A DNA stretch of 64,000 bases from positions 1-64,000 of the forward strand of contig JANXXU010000045.1 in assembly GCA_025350465.1 (NCBI GenBank). Direction: 5' to 3'. Source of the DNA: Alphaproteobacteria bacterium. Its GTDB lineage: Bacteria > Pseudomonadota > Alphaproteobacteria > Micropepsales > Micropepsaceae. The stretch's first letter is position 1. Each line of letters opens with the position of its first letter. Positions 8,426 through 15,346 of this stretch are shown here, piece by piece. Under the pieces are notes generated by a model. The model ran no database searches and was not told the DNA's origin. It saw nothing but the letters and a program-made list of their open reading frames with translations. A program made the position numbers and the translations under genes.

Positions 8426-9370
8426 ATGATCCCCGCCCCCGCCGTGCATCGGTTTGCAAGTGCCGCCGTGCTTTCCGTTGTTGCCGCACTGACGATGTTG
8501 CCGAGCCAGGCGCTCGGTTGTGCCTGTGGCTGCGGCGTATTCGAAATCGGTACCGCTTCGCTCCTGCCATCGGCGCCGGGCGTCACCGGATTCCTCGAAT
8601 ACGACTACTCCGATCAGAATCGAAACTGGAGCGGCGCCTCGCGCGCGCCCGCGTCCGACAACAGCGACAAGGAAATCCAAACGCATTTCTTCACGGCCGG
8701 CATCCAATATATGTCCGACAACGGTTGGGGCGTTATGGCCGAACTGCCGTATTGGCAGCGCCACTTCGAGACGGACCCCGGCGGCGGCGTCATTTCGATC
8801 GACCACGGTTCGATCGGCGATATTCGCATCCAAGCCTCCTATGCCGGGTTCTTCGAAGACATGTCCACGGGCGTCACCGTCGGTCTGAAGCTGCCAACGG
8901 GCGACTACAAGGATCCGCGCTTCGACCGGGACACGGAAATCGGCACTGGGAGCACCGACATTATCCTGGGCGCATTTCACCATGGCGCGATCAGCGACAC
9001 GGGCAAATGGAATTATTTCGTCGAGGCTCAATATGAGACGGCCTTCGCCGATCGCGGCGGCTATCGACCGGGCAACGAACTGAATGTCTCGGGAGGCCTC
9101 GCCTACTCCAGCATCGATATCGGCGCGGGGCTGAGGCTCTCGCCGTTGTTGAAAATCACGGTGTCGGATCGCGACCGTGACACCGGCCCGAACGCAAGCT
9201 TGGGCGATAGCGGCTACGAACGCGTGCTTATAGGCCCCGGTGTTGAAGTCGGCGGCGATTCTTGGCGCCTTTATGCCGACGTCGAAGTTCCGATCTATCA
9301 GCACATGAATGGCAACCAGCTGGTGTCGCCGGCGCTGGTGAAGGTCGTCGCCGCGTATTCGTTTCCCTGA
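8426..9370 (+). CDS. Outer-membrane beta-barrel protein (MetA-like transporter family)
   Basis: 314 residues with a signal peptide ending near SQALG, directly followed by a cysteine cluster CACGCGVFEIG and then repeated amphipathic beta strands (TGFLEYDYSDQNR, FTAGIQYMSDNGWGVMAELPY, GVTVGLKLPTGDY, ALVKVVAAYSFP ending in Phe-Pro). Size and strand pattern fit outer-membrane proteins annotated as phenol-degradation MetA-like. The four-Cys motif at the mature N terminus is unusual for a barrel and could bind metal or form a disulphide plug. It is divergent from the sdpR-like gene. GTG at 8423 is an alternative start. Confidence 0.7.
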   Translation: MIPAPAVHRFASAAVLSVVAALTMLPSQALGCACGCGVFEIGTASLLPSAPGVTGFLEYDYSDQNRNWSGASRAPASDNSDKEIQTHFFTAGIQYMSDNGWGVMAELPYWQRHFETDPGGGVISIDHGSIGDIRIQASYAGFFEDMSTGVTVGLKLPTGDYKDPRFDRDTEIGTGSTDIILGAFHHGAISDTGKWNYFVEAQYETAFADRGGYRPGNELNVSGGLAYSSIDIGAGLRLSPLLKITVSDRDRDTGPNASLGDSGYERVLIGPGVEVGGDSWRLYADVEVPIYQHMNGNQLVSPALVKVVAAYSFP

Positions 9371-9386
9371 TCAAGTCGCCTCACGG

Positions 9387-9845
9387 TCACCCGTGCTTTG
9401 CGCGCGGAAACTTTTCGAGCTCGAGCTGCCGCTGGATGATTTCGTCGCGGAAGCAGTCCATCGCCTTCAATGAATTGAGCGAGCCGCGCCGGCGGCTGTA
9501 GACGAGGCACTTCGCATCCTTGCGGTCCGACCACGCGGCTTGGCCGGTTTCGAGGCGCGAACGGTCGGCTGGCCGCGCTTTGATCAAGCTTGCGAATATG
9601 CGGTCCAATTTCCGCTGCTGAAACTCGACCTCTTGGGAGTCGCAATGCTGCATGGCCCGCATTCCTTTCGCGAGCCTCACACATTTCGTGAATTGGCTGC
9701 TGGCGCGCGTGGCGTGGGCGCTCGCTTCATGTGCCGCACGACCGTCGGCCCGAGCCGGCGCCACGGCCAACCCCTGCGCCGCAAGCGCGACGCAGGTCAT
9801 CAGCGCTACAATATGAAGGCGGGTTCTGGACACTTGGAGCGTCAC
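9387..9845 (-). CDS. LprI-like (DUF1311) secreted protein
   Basis: A 152-residue exported protein starting at GTG, seven bases after GAGG. The signal peptide ends near APARA. The mature part contains DRIFASLIKARPADRSRLETGQAAWSDRKDAKC, the W-x2-R/K-x-A-x-C signature of the DUF1311 domain, to which the lysozyme inhibitor LprI belongs. Cysteines are in positions expected for two disulphides. It is convergent with the beta-barrel gene. A periplasmic lysozyme-inhibitor role is possible, but many DUF1311 proteins are uncharacterised. Confidence 0.8.
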   Translation of the reverse strand: MTLQVSRTRLHIVALMTCVALAAQGLAVAPARADGRAAHEASAHATRASSQFTKCVRLAKGMRAMQHCDSQEVEFQQRKLDRIFASLIKARPADRSRLETGQAAWSDRKDAKCLVYSRRRGSLNSLKAMDCFRDEIIQRQLELEKFPRAKHG

Positions 9846-9974
9846 ACAAAGTCCTCGTCGACAGTCATACTAGCCGTTCGCCTGCGCTGGGCACGCTGGC
9901 GGGCCGACCTTAGCGCGGCAATTGCGAAAACGGCGGCGGCACTGTTGCCTGGAAACTCGCGCGCGGGGCGACGG

Positions 9975-10421
9975 TCAGCCCGCGGCCTTGGCGAGATACG
10001 TCGCGAGTTTGTCGAGCGTGCCGCTCCAACCGCTGTTGTGATTGTCGCGACGCTCGGGCGAAGCGAAGCCCTCGTGACGCAATGTCAGCTCTGTGCCATT
10101 GCCGCGCGCGCGGAAGGTGAGCGTGACGAGCGTGTCCTGTTCCTCGTGTTCCCATTTCCAGCTGAGGACGAGTTTCGTCGGCCGAACGATTTCGCGATAC
10201 GTGCCGCCGACCACCATGGTCTTGCCGTCCGGCAAATGCATGATCACGCGGTAGCGCCCGCCTACGCGCGGCTCGAGCAAAGCCACTTCGCCCCGGACTT
10301 CGCGCGGTCCCGCCCATTCGCCCCACGATTTGCTGAGCCAGGCGTCGAACACACGCTCGGGGCTCGCATCGTAGGCGCGCGTCATCGATAGGACGGCGGC
10401 TGAAGTGCTGACGTCAGTCAT
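9975..10421 (-). CDS. AHSA1/START-type (SRPBCC) protein
   Basis: 148 residues with the Hsp90-activator-like (AHSA1) helix-grip fold: TRAYDASPERVFDAWL at the start, EPRVGGRYRVIM and GGTYREIVRPTKLVLSWKW in the middle, and HNSGWSGTLDKLATYL at the end. Such proteins bind small hydrophobic ligands. It overlaps the 3' end of the upstream ArsR gene by 8 bp, the classic ArsR-AHSA1 two-gene unit in which the regulator and the ligand-binding protein are co-expressed. The ligand is unknown. Confidence 0.88.
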   Translation of the reverse strand: MTDVSTSAAVLSMTRAYDASPERVFDAWLSKSWGEWAGPREVRGEVALLEPRVGGRYRVIMHLPDGKTMVVGGTYREIVRPTKLVLSWKWEHEEQDTLVTLTFRARGNGTELTLRHEGFASPERRDNHNSGWSGTLDKLATYLAKAAG

Positions 10422-10743
10422 GAGACTCTCCCTTTTTCCGTTTGAGATGTTTGTCCAATTTGTCGAGGGTCCCGCTCCAGAAACGGGTGTGGAAGGAAAG
10501 CCATTCGTTCGCCTTCATGAGCGCGGCCGGCCTGAGCTTGCAGCGCCGGTGCTGCCCCTCGCGTTCGCTCTCGATGAGGGAGGCCTCCTCCAGCACCCGC
10601 AAATGACGCGAGATCGCGGGCAACGAGATATCAAAGGGCGCCGCCAGTTCGCCCACCGTCGCATCGCCGCGCGCGAGGCGCGCAAGGATCGCGCGCCGCG
10701 TCGGATCGGCGAGGGCCGAGAAAGTGGTGTCGAGCCGTTTCAT
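10414..10743 (-). CDS. ArsR-family transcriptional regulator
   Basis: 109 residues, one winged-helix domain: STFSALADPTRRAILARL, VGELAAPFDISLPAISRHL and RVLEEASLIESEREGQHRRC. The C-terminal RPAALMKANEWLSFHTRFWSGTLDKLDKHL is typical of the ArsR subfamily paired with AHSA1 proteins. It lacks the ArsR metal-binding cysteines, so it probably does not sense metals. It shares the promoter design of the sdpR-like gene in this window. Confidence 0.9.
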   Translation of the reverse strand: MKRLDTTFSALADPTRRAILARLARGDATVGELAAPFDISLPAISRHLRVLEEASLIESEREGQHRRCKLRPAALMKANEWLSFHTRFWSGTLDKLDKHLKRKKGESHD

Positions 10744-10752
10744 TTAACGGAT

Positions 10753-10781
10753 ATGTTAATTAACGTATTTGTTAAATGCAA
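10753..10781 (-). promoter_or_regulatory. Promoter and operator of the arsR-AHSA1 operon, nearly leaderless
   Basis: The minus strand has TTGCAT (10781-10776), a 17-bp spacer and TAACAT (10758-10753). The perfect palindrome GTTAATTAAC (10755-10764) overlaps the -10, and further TTAAC/GTTAA half-sites flank it. The predicted start is within a few bases of the ATG at 10743, with no Shine-Dalgarno sequence. This is most simply an autorepression site. Confidence 0.55.
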
Positions 10782-10944
10782 GCCCTACCTCGGTGTCGGC
10801 AAGGGGTGAGATTCAAGGCGAGGCGAGCACCCTGCCCCGCTTCCCAGTCAGGGTCCGGGCGCATCGACGTTTGATCCTGGTCATTGAGCCCCCTGCCCTC
10901 TTTGTCCGATGATGGCGCCCGCGCGTGGCCAACCGGGTCTACCC

Positions 10945-11301
10945 ATGATGACGAACTCCAAACAGCTTGCCGGGTTGATCGGGCCGACGCTCGTGGCGCT
11001 CGGCGTGACCGAGGCGATGAATCTCGCCGTTTTCGCGGGCAACACGCCGGCGGTCGTCTATTTCAACGGAACGGTTCTTTTCGTCGCCGGCCTCGCGATC
11101 GTGCGTGTGCACAATCGTTGGGTCCTCGATTGGACGGTGCTTGTGACGCTCACGGGTTGGGCGGCGATGCTCGGCGGCCTTTATCGGATGATCGCGCCGC
11201 AAGCTCCCCAAGCGCATGACGGCATCGCCGCGACCGTCATGTTCGCGCTGATCGTGCTCGTCGGCGCGTTCTTGACCTATCGCTCGTTCGCGCGCGATTG
11301 A
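10945..11301 (+). CDS. Small integral membrane protein of unknown function
   Basis: 118 residues from the first of two adjacent ATGs (MMTNSKQLAGLIG). Four hydrophobic helices: LIGPTLVALGVTEAMNL, TVLFVAGLAIV, WTVLVTLTGWAAMLGGLY and VMFALIVLVGAFLTY. It resembles short four-helix membrane proteins annotated only as hypothetical. It stands alone between the arsR operon and the multicopper oxidase gene, to which it is convergent. Confidence 0.65.
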   Translation: MMTNSKQLAGLIGPTLVALGVTEAMNLAVFAGNTPAVVYFNGTVLFVAGLAIVRVHNRWVLDWTVLVTLTGWAAMLGGLYRMIAPQAPQAHDGIAATVMFALIVLVGAFLTYRSFARD

Positions 11302-11341
11302 CGGAGCGGGCGGCGCTTCGCGCCGGCGTAACGGAGTACCT

Positions 11342-12793
11342 TTAGGCATAGTCGAAGAGTGCCATGAATCCGAAATCCATGTGCAGCTGCTGATGACAGT
11401 GGAAAAGCGTCGGACCGGGATTATCGGCAATGAAATCAAATTCAAGCTCTTGAAATCCGCCCAACATGACGACGTCCTTGATCACGCCCGCGGTCGGCTT
11501 ACCACCAACACGCGTCAGTTCGAAGCTGTGCCGATGCAGGTGCAGCGGGTGGATGTCGTCGCTGGCGTTGCGGAATTTCAGGCGATAGCGGCGACCTTGT
11601 TGCAAAGTGTATTTCGGCTTCATGGTCCGCATTGAAAAGGCATCACCATTGATCGTCCACTGGTTGAAGCCATTGAGTGCGGCATTGCGCTTGACGATGG
11701 TCATCTCGATCGTCTCGTCAGGCGAGGGCGACGCAGCAGCATTCGACTTACCGAATTGCGCGTAGTCCCAGCGGAACGGCCTTGGCTTGACCCAGTGCGG
11801 CTTGCCCTTATGGCCCGCGTATTCGATGACCACGCCCATCCCATGTCGGCGATCGTCGTCGGCGAGGTCGCCAAGCACCCACACGCCAGGATGATTCATT
11901 TCGACAAACGCAGAGACGCGCTCGGCGGTGCCAAGCCAGAGCACCGGGACATCGCTCTGCGTCGGCACGGGATTGCCGTCGAGTGCGACGACTCGAAAGA
12001 CATGGCCCGGCAGAGCGAGGCTGCGGATCTCGGTCGCACTTGCATTGAGCACATGAAACAACACTCGCTCGCCTTGCTTCACGCGAACGGGTTCGCCGTG
12101 GCCAAGCATTCGGCCATTGATGCAGAACAAGGCGTAGCCAACCTCAAAGCCCTTGGTCTTCTCCTGCGCCTCCTCGTCGGCCGCCTTTCCCATCTGCTGC
12201 AACGCCTTGACGGGCGCACCTGCCAGCACGTCCATTGCCATGTCGCCGCCCCGGCTGAGCGCCGGCGCAAATTCCTTCAGCACCAGAAAAACTTCGCGAT
12301 CAAAGTCTCCGGGATTGTTCTTCGGCTCGACATAGACCGGCCCGGCCTGCCCGGTGTAGGTGCCCCGGTTTAGGTCACCGCCGGCGGCGACGTGCGTGTG
12401 ATAGAACCTGAACCCCGAGGGTTGAGGCACGAAAGCAATCCGACGCATCCCGTGCGCCGGCACGAACGGCGAGCCTTCCTCGGCCGCGCCGTCCACATCG
12501 CTCGGGATCGTCTGTCCGTGCCAATGGACCAACTCCGGCGTGTCGGTGTCGTTATGAATTTCGATCACGACGCGCTGCCCCTCATTCATGCGCAGCAAGG
12601 GTCCGGGAAACGCGTCGTTGTAAAGCGTTGTCGAGACGATGTGGTCCGGCGCGAGCTCAATCAGCCCCGTCCCAATGCGCAGGGTGTGGTCCGCCCGTTC
12701 GATTGTTGTTGCGCCGGCATGTGCGACGCGAGACACCGCGCCCACCAGCGGAGCGAGTCCTGCATATTTGAGCAAAGCGCGGCGATCAATCAT
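11342..12793 (-). CDS. Tat-exported three-domain multicopper oxidase
   Basis: 483 residues. The twin-arginine start MIDRRALLKYAGLAPL implies export of the folded, copper-loaded enzyme to the periplasm. All four copper motifs are present: HWHG (90-93), HTH (132-134), HPLHLH (415-420) and HCHQQLH (465-471), giving a type 1 site and a type 2/3 trinuclear cluster. The residue five after the last histidine, the usual axial position, reads as Phe, which in laccases goes with a high redox potential. Possible substrates are Cu(I), Fe(II), Mn(II) or organics. It faces the hemerythrin-like/cytochrome cluster across a 320-bp region that holds an FNR-type box. Confidence 0.9.
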   Translation of the reverse strand: MIDRRALLKYAGLAPLVGAVSRVAHAGATTIERADHTLRIGTGLIELAPDHIVSTTLYNDAFPGPLLRMNEGQRVVIEIHNDTDTPELVHWHGQTIPSDVDGAAEEGSPFVPAHGMRRIAFVPQPSGFRFYHTHVAAGGDLNRGTYTGQAGPVYVEPKNNPGDFDREVFLVLKEFAPALSRGGDMAMDVLAGAPVKALQQMGKAADEEAQEKTKGFEVGYALFCINGRMLGHGEPVRVKQGERVLFHVLNASATEIRSLALPGHVFRVVALDGNPVPTQSDVPVLWLGTAERVSAFVEMNHPGVWVLGDLADDDRRHGMGVVIEYAGHKGKPHWVKPRPFRWDYAQFGKSNAAASPSPDETIEMTIVKRNAALNGFNQWTINGDAFSMRTMKPKYTLQQGRRYRLKFRNASDDIHPLHLHRHSFELTRVGGKPTAGVIKDVVMLGGFQELEFDFIADNPGPTLFHCHQQLHMDFGFMALFDYA

Positions 12794-13114
12794 GTCTTAG
12801 GCGACGATGTTGGTTGTTGCCCGATCATTTGCGATTAAAATACCGGAGGCGGGGCGGCTATCAACGACCACGTGCGCGAATCGCCAATTCCTTTTCTGGC
12901 CTTCTCCGGGCACCATTTGTTCCTTTTTCGGCGCATCGAGACTTTCGGCGGAAGAACCCTGCGCTACGCAGACATTCTCAGTATGATGGCGCGTGAAGCA
13001 GTGCCAATTTTATAGCGATCGTGTTTCAAGGCCTTGATCCGGATCAACACCTCATGCCGGTCGCTATGACAGATTATGACAATATGGTCCGATCGTCGGC
13101 CCGGAGGAACAGCA
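12794..13114. other. Intergenic region between divergent redox genes
   Basis: No gene seen. It holds the perfect FNR-type box at 13034-13047 and the hemerythrin-like gene's ribosome binding site. I found no clear promoter close to the oxidase start at 12793; the box lies about 240 bp from it, so control of the oxidase by this site is only possible, not shown. Confidence 0.6.
13034..13077 (+). promoter_or_regulatory. Perfect FNR/FixK-type box and -10 upstream of the hemerythrin-like gene
   Basis: TTGATCCGGATCAA at 13034-13047 is an exact match to the FNR/ANR/FixK consensus TTGAT-N4-ATCAA and is a perfect palindrome. A -10-like GATTAT follows at 13072-13077, which would put the box about 41-44 bp before transcription start, the class II activator position. 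The same spacing is seen before the cytochrome c gene. Confidence 0.75.
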
Positions 13115-13663
13115 ATGCGTCATAGATCATGGACGGTACTCGCGCTGGCGGCGTTCACCGCGGCGCTGGTGGGATCTTGGGGATTTGCGGCGACCCCGCC
13201 TGCGCCATCCCAACATTTGATTCCTCAATCGCTCATCGTTGAGCACCAAGACACGCTCGAGCGCCTCACCGAGCTGACGCACCACCGCGGCGCAGTCGGG
13301 CAAGAGGCGCGCAAGGCCCTTGCCCTTTTCAAGGCCCATACGGCGCGCGAGCAGGAATACATTCTGCCGCCTTTAACTCTGCTGCCGGACCTTGCTGCCG
13401 GCAAGGTCACACCCGACATGGCTTGGGCGCTTACCATGGCGGATCGAGTGAGGGCCGACCGCGCGCAGATCGACCAGGAGCACGTGCAGGTCACAGAAGT
13501 GATGACTGCGCTTTTTAACGCGGGACAGCGCGCCAAAGACAAAGAGGCCATGGATTTTGCGCGCTCCGGCGTGGCTGATTCACTAAACGACAGCGAGTTG
13601 CTCGAGCCCATGGTGTTGATGATCGGGGACACTCTGCGCAGCAAGCTGCCCTCCGCTCGGTAG
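13115..13663 (+). CDS. Periplasmic hemerythrin-like (HHE-type) protein
   Basis: 182 residues after a strong ribosome binding site (GGAGGAA). The signal peptide ends near SWGFA. The mature protein is all-helical with IVEHQDTLERLTEL, then AHTAREQEYILPP and later IDQEHVQVTEVMTAL. This reproduces the H ... H-x3-E ... H pattern of hemerythrin/HHE domains that bind a di-iron centre. Export is unusual for this fold. With an FNR-type box in front, a role in binding O2 or NO or in storing iron in the periplasm is plausible. It heads a probable transcript with the two membrane proteins that follow. Confidence 0.6.
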   Translation: MRHRSWTVLALAAFTAALVGSWGFAATPPAPSQHLIPQSLIVEHQDTLERLTELTHHRGAVGQEARKALALFKAHTAREQEYILPPLTLLPDLAAGKVTPDMAWALTMADRVRADRAQIDQEHVQVTEVMTALFNAGQRAKDKEAMDFARSGVADSLNDSELLEPMVLMIGDTLRSKLPSAR

Positions 13664-13738
13664 CTACGACGGCGAACATAAGTTCGCGGGCAGCGTCCGT
13701 TCGACGCTCGCGCCGGCGCGACCGAGGAGACGACGGCT

Positions 13739-14305
13739 TTGCAGATCACCTTCCGGGATATGATCACAATGCTCCATGGCATGGGGTTCGGCGCGCTGTT
13801 CATGCTCGCGTTCTCCGGAGCCGTCGGGGTTATCTACGCGACCGCAGTGGTGGGCCCGCGATGGCCGTCTTCGCGATGGGACAACAAAATGTTCCGTTTC
13901 TATCTGATCAGCATGGCGGCGCTCGCTTGGCTGACAGTCCTGTCGGGAACGTATCTCGTCTATCCGTGGTACCGCGCAGTTCCTCCGGCAGGGACGACAG
14001 ACCTATCCGCCTATCCGCAGCGTCTATTGCTTGCGAGCCCGCTAACGGCCGAGTGGCACAATTTCGGAATGGAGTGGAAGGAGCACATCGGTTGGTTCGC
14101 GCCGATCGCGATGACGATGGTCGCTTATGTATTCATCAAGTATGGCCCGCAACTCGCGTTCCATCGCACCATGCGCAACACGGTGCTCGGCTTCATAGCG
14201 GCGGCCTTCTTGGCCACGGCGGTAGCTGGCGCCTTTGGCGCGCTTCTCAACAAATACGCGCCCATCCGCGGCGGCGACGCCATTGTTCTTCTCAGGGGCA
14301 AGTAA
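13739..14305 (+). CDS. Integral membrane protein of unknown function, redox-cluster member
   Basis: 188 residues if started at TTG, nine bases after GAGGAG; an ATG at 13760 gives 181. Four or five helices (LHGMGFGALFMLAFSGAVG, LISMAALAWLTVLSGTYLV, IGWFAPIAMTMVAYVFI, LGFIAAAFLATAVAGAFG). Histidines in LHGMG, EWHNFGMEW and KEHIGW lie at or near helix ends, where they could ligate haem, but no known cytochrome b signature is complete. It lies 75 bp after the hemerythrin-like gene and 1 bp before the next gene. Confidence 0.7.
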   Translation: MQITFRDMITMLHGMGFGALFMLAFSGAVGVIYATAVVGPRWPSSRWDNKMFRFYLISMAALAWLTVLSGTYLVYPWYRAVPPAGTTDLSAYPQRLLLASPLTAEWHNFGMEWKEHIGWFAPIAMTMVAYVFIKYGPQLAFHRTMRNTVLGFIAAAFLATAVAGAFGALLNKYAPIRGGDAIVLLRGK

Positions 14306-14306
14306 C

Positions 14307-14690
14307 ATGGCCGCGCACATCGATCAGGAGTCCGTCAATACGTCGCCCGCAGCCGAAGACGCCCGATCTGAATTGCTTCCCAATGGAGCCGGCGCGGCCG
14401 CGATCCTTGCGGCCGGCGTTGGCTCGCTCGCGATCGGCGTGTTCGCCTTCGCGGCAGACGTCTCGCCGTATTTGAAGAACGCTTTCAATTTTTGGAGCCC
14501 CAGCGGCCCCTTGTCCGGCGTCTCGTTCACCGCGGTCCTTGTCTGGCTCTTGGTTTGGTTTTGGCTGTCCAGGCGTTGGGCCGCTCGCGAGGTGAACTTT
14601 GCGCGTGCCAGCGCGGCAGCATTCGCGATGCTGATCGCCGGATTGTTGCTCACGTTTCCGCCGTTCATGGACTTACTGCAGGGCAAGTAG
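14307..14690 (+). CDS. Small integral membrane protein, redox-cluster member
   Basis: 127 residues starting two bases after the stop of the preceding membrane protein, so translation is probably coupled. A polar N terminus (HIDQESVNTSPAAEDARSE) is followed by three helices: AAAILAAGVGSLAIGVFAFA, SFTAVLVWLLVWFWLS and AFAMLIAGLLLTFPPFMDLL. I do not recognise the family. The tight linkage suggests a complex with the 188-residue protein. Confidence 0.7.
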   Translation: MAAHIDQESVNTSPAAEDARSELLPNGAGAAAILAAGVGSLAIGVFAFAADVSPYLKNAFNFWSPSGPLSGVSFTAVLVWLLVWFWLSRRWAAREVNFARASAAAFAMLIAGLLLTFPPFMDLLQGK

Positions 14691-14742
14691 CGCGCCAGTC
14701 TCCCTAACCATCGCCGTATCCGCTGCGACCTTTTTGCCCCTC

Positions 14743-14786
14743 TTGATCTAACTCAATCACTCGAGAAGAGGATCAGTTCGTATAAT
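14743..14786 (+). promoter_or_regulatory. FNR/FixK-like box and -10 before the cytochrome c gene
   Basis: TTGATCTAACTCAA at 14743-14756 matches TTGAT-N4-ATCAA except for the first base of the second half. A perfect -10, TATAAT, is at 14781-14786. The distance from box centre to -10 equals that at 13034-13077. Since the ATG at 14785 lies inside this -10, the coding start must be downstream, at 14833. Confidence 0.65.
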
Positions 14787-14832
14787 GACAAAATCGATTG
14801 ATACATACGCCAAACACACTGAGGTCGATCCC

Positions 14833-15228
14833 ATGGTCCGTTCACCTAGGCTTTCTCTCGCACGCGGGTTGAGTCTCGCGCTCGCCTTGTTGCTCTGGAA
14901 CGCACCGCACGCATTTGCAGCGGGCGATGCGGCGAAGGGCGCGGATGTCTTCAAGCGCTGTACGATTTGCCACAATGCCGACAAAGACGGGCCCAACAGG
15001 ATCGGGCCCAATCTGTTCGGCGTCGTCGGGCGCGCTGCCGGCACCGTTTCTGGGTACAGCTATTCGACGGCAATGAAGGCGTCGGGTGTCACCTGGACCG
15101 AAGCCAACCTCACCGACTATCTGACCGATCCGAAGAAAAAGGTGCCCGCCAATAAAATGAGCTTCGCCGGCATATCCGATGCAAGTCAACTTGCCGATCT
15201 GATCGCCTATCTCAATACCCTGAAATAG
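14833..15228 (+). CDS. Class I cytochrome c, periplasmic
   Basis: 131 residues with a signal peptide ending near HAFA. The haem motif is CTICH, and the distal methionine is probably that in KMSFAG, giving His/Met ligation. The segment GPNRIGPNLFGVVGRAAGT is typical of soluble c-type cytochromes of the c2/mitochondrial-like group that carry electrons between membrane complexes and terminal enzymes. The start at 14833 was chosen because GAGG precedes it and because the upstream ATG lies in the -10 element. It is a natural electron partner for the multicopper oxidase and the cytochrome-barrel nearby. Confidence 0.92.
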   Translation: MVRSPRLSLARGLSLALALLLWNAPHAFAAGDAAKGADVFKRCTICHNADKDGPNRIGPNLFGVVGRAAGTVSGYSYSTAMKASGVTWTEANLTDYLTDPKKKVPANKMSFAGISDASQLADLIAYLNTLK

Positions 15229-15346
15229 ACTTACCAACCTCCGACTTGGCAGGCGCATTCTTCGCCAGCGTCGATGCATTGGACGCGCCTTGTCGCCCTC
15301 TGTGGCTAGCTGCGCAGCGTCGCCACGTCGGCGTGTGAACCGGACG

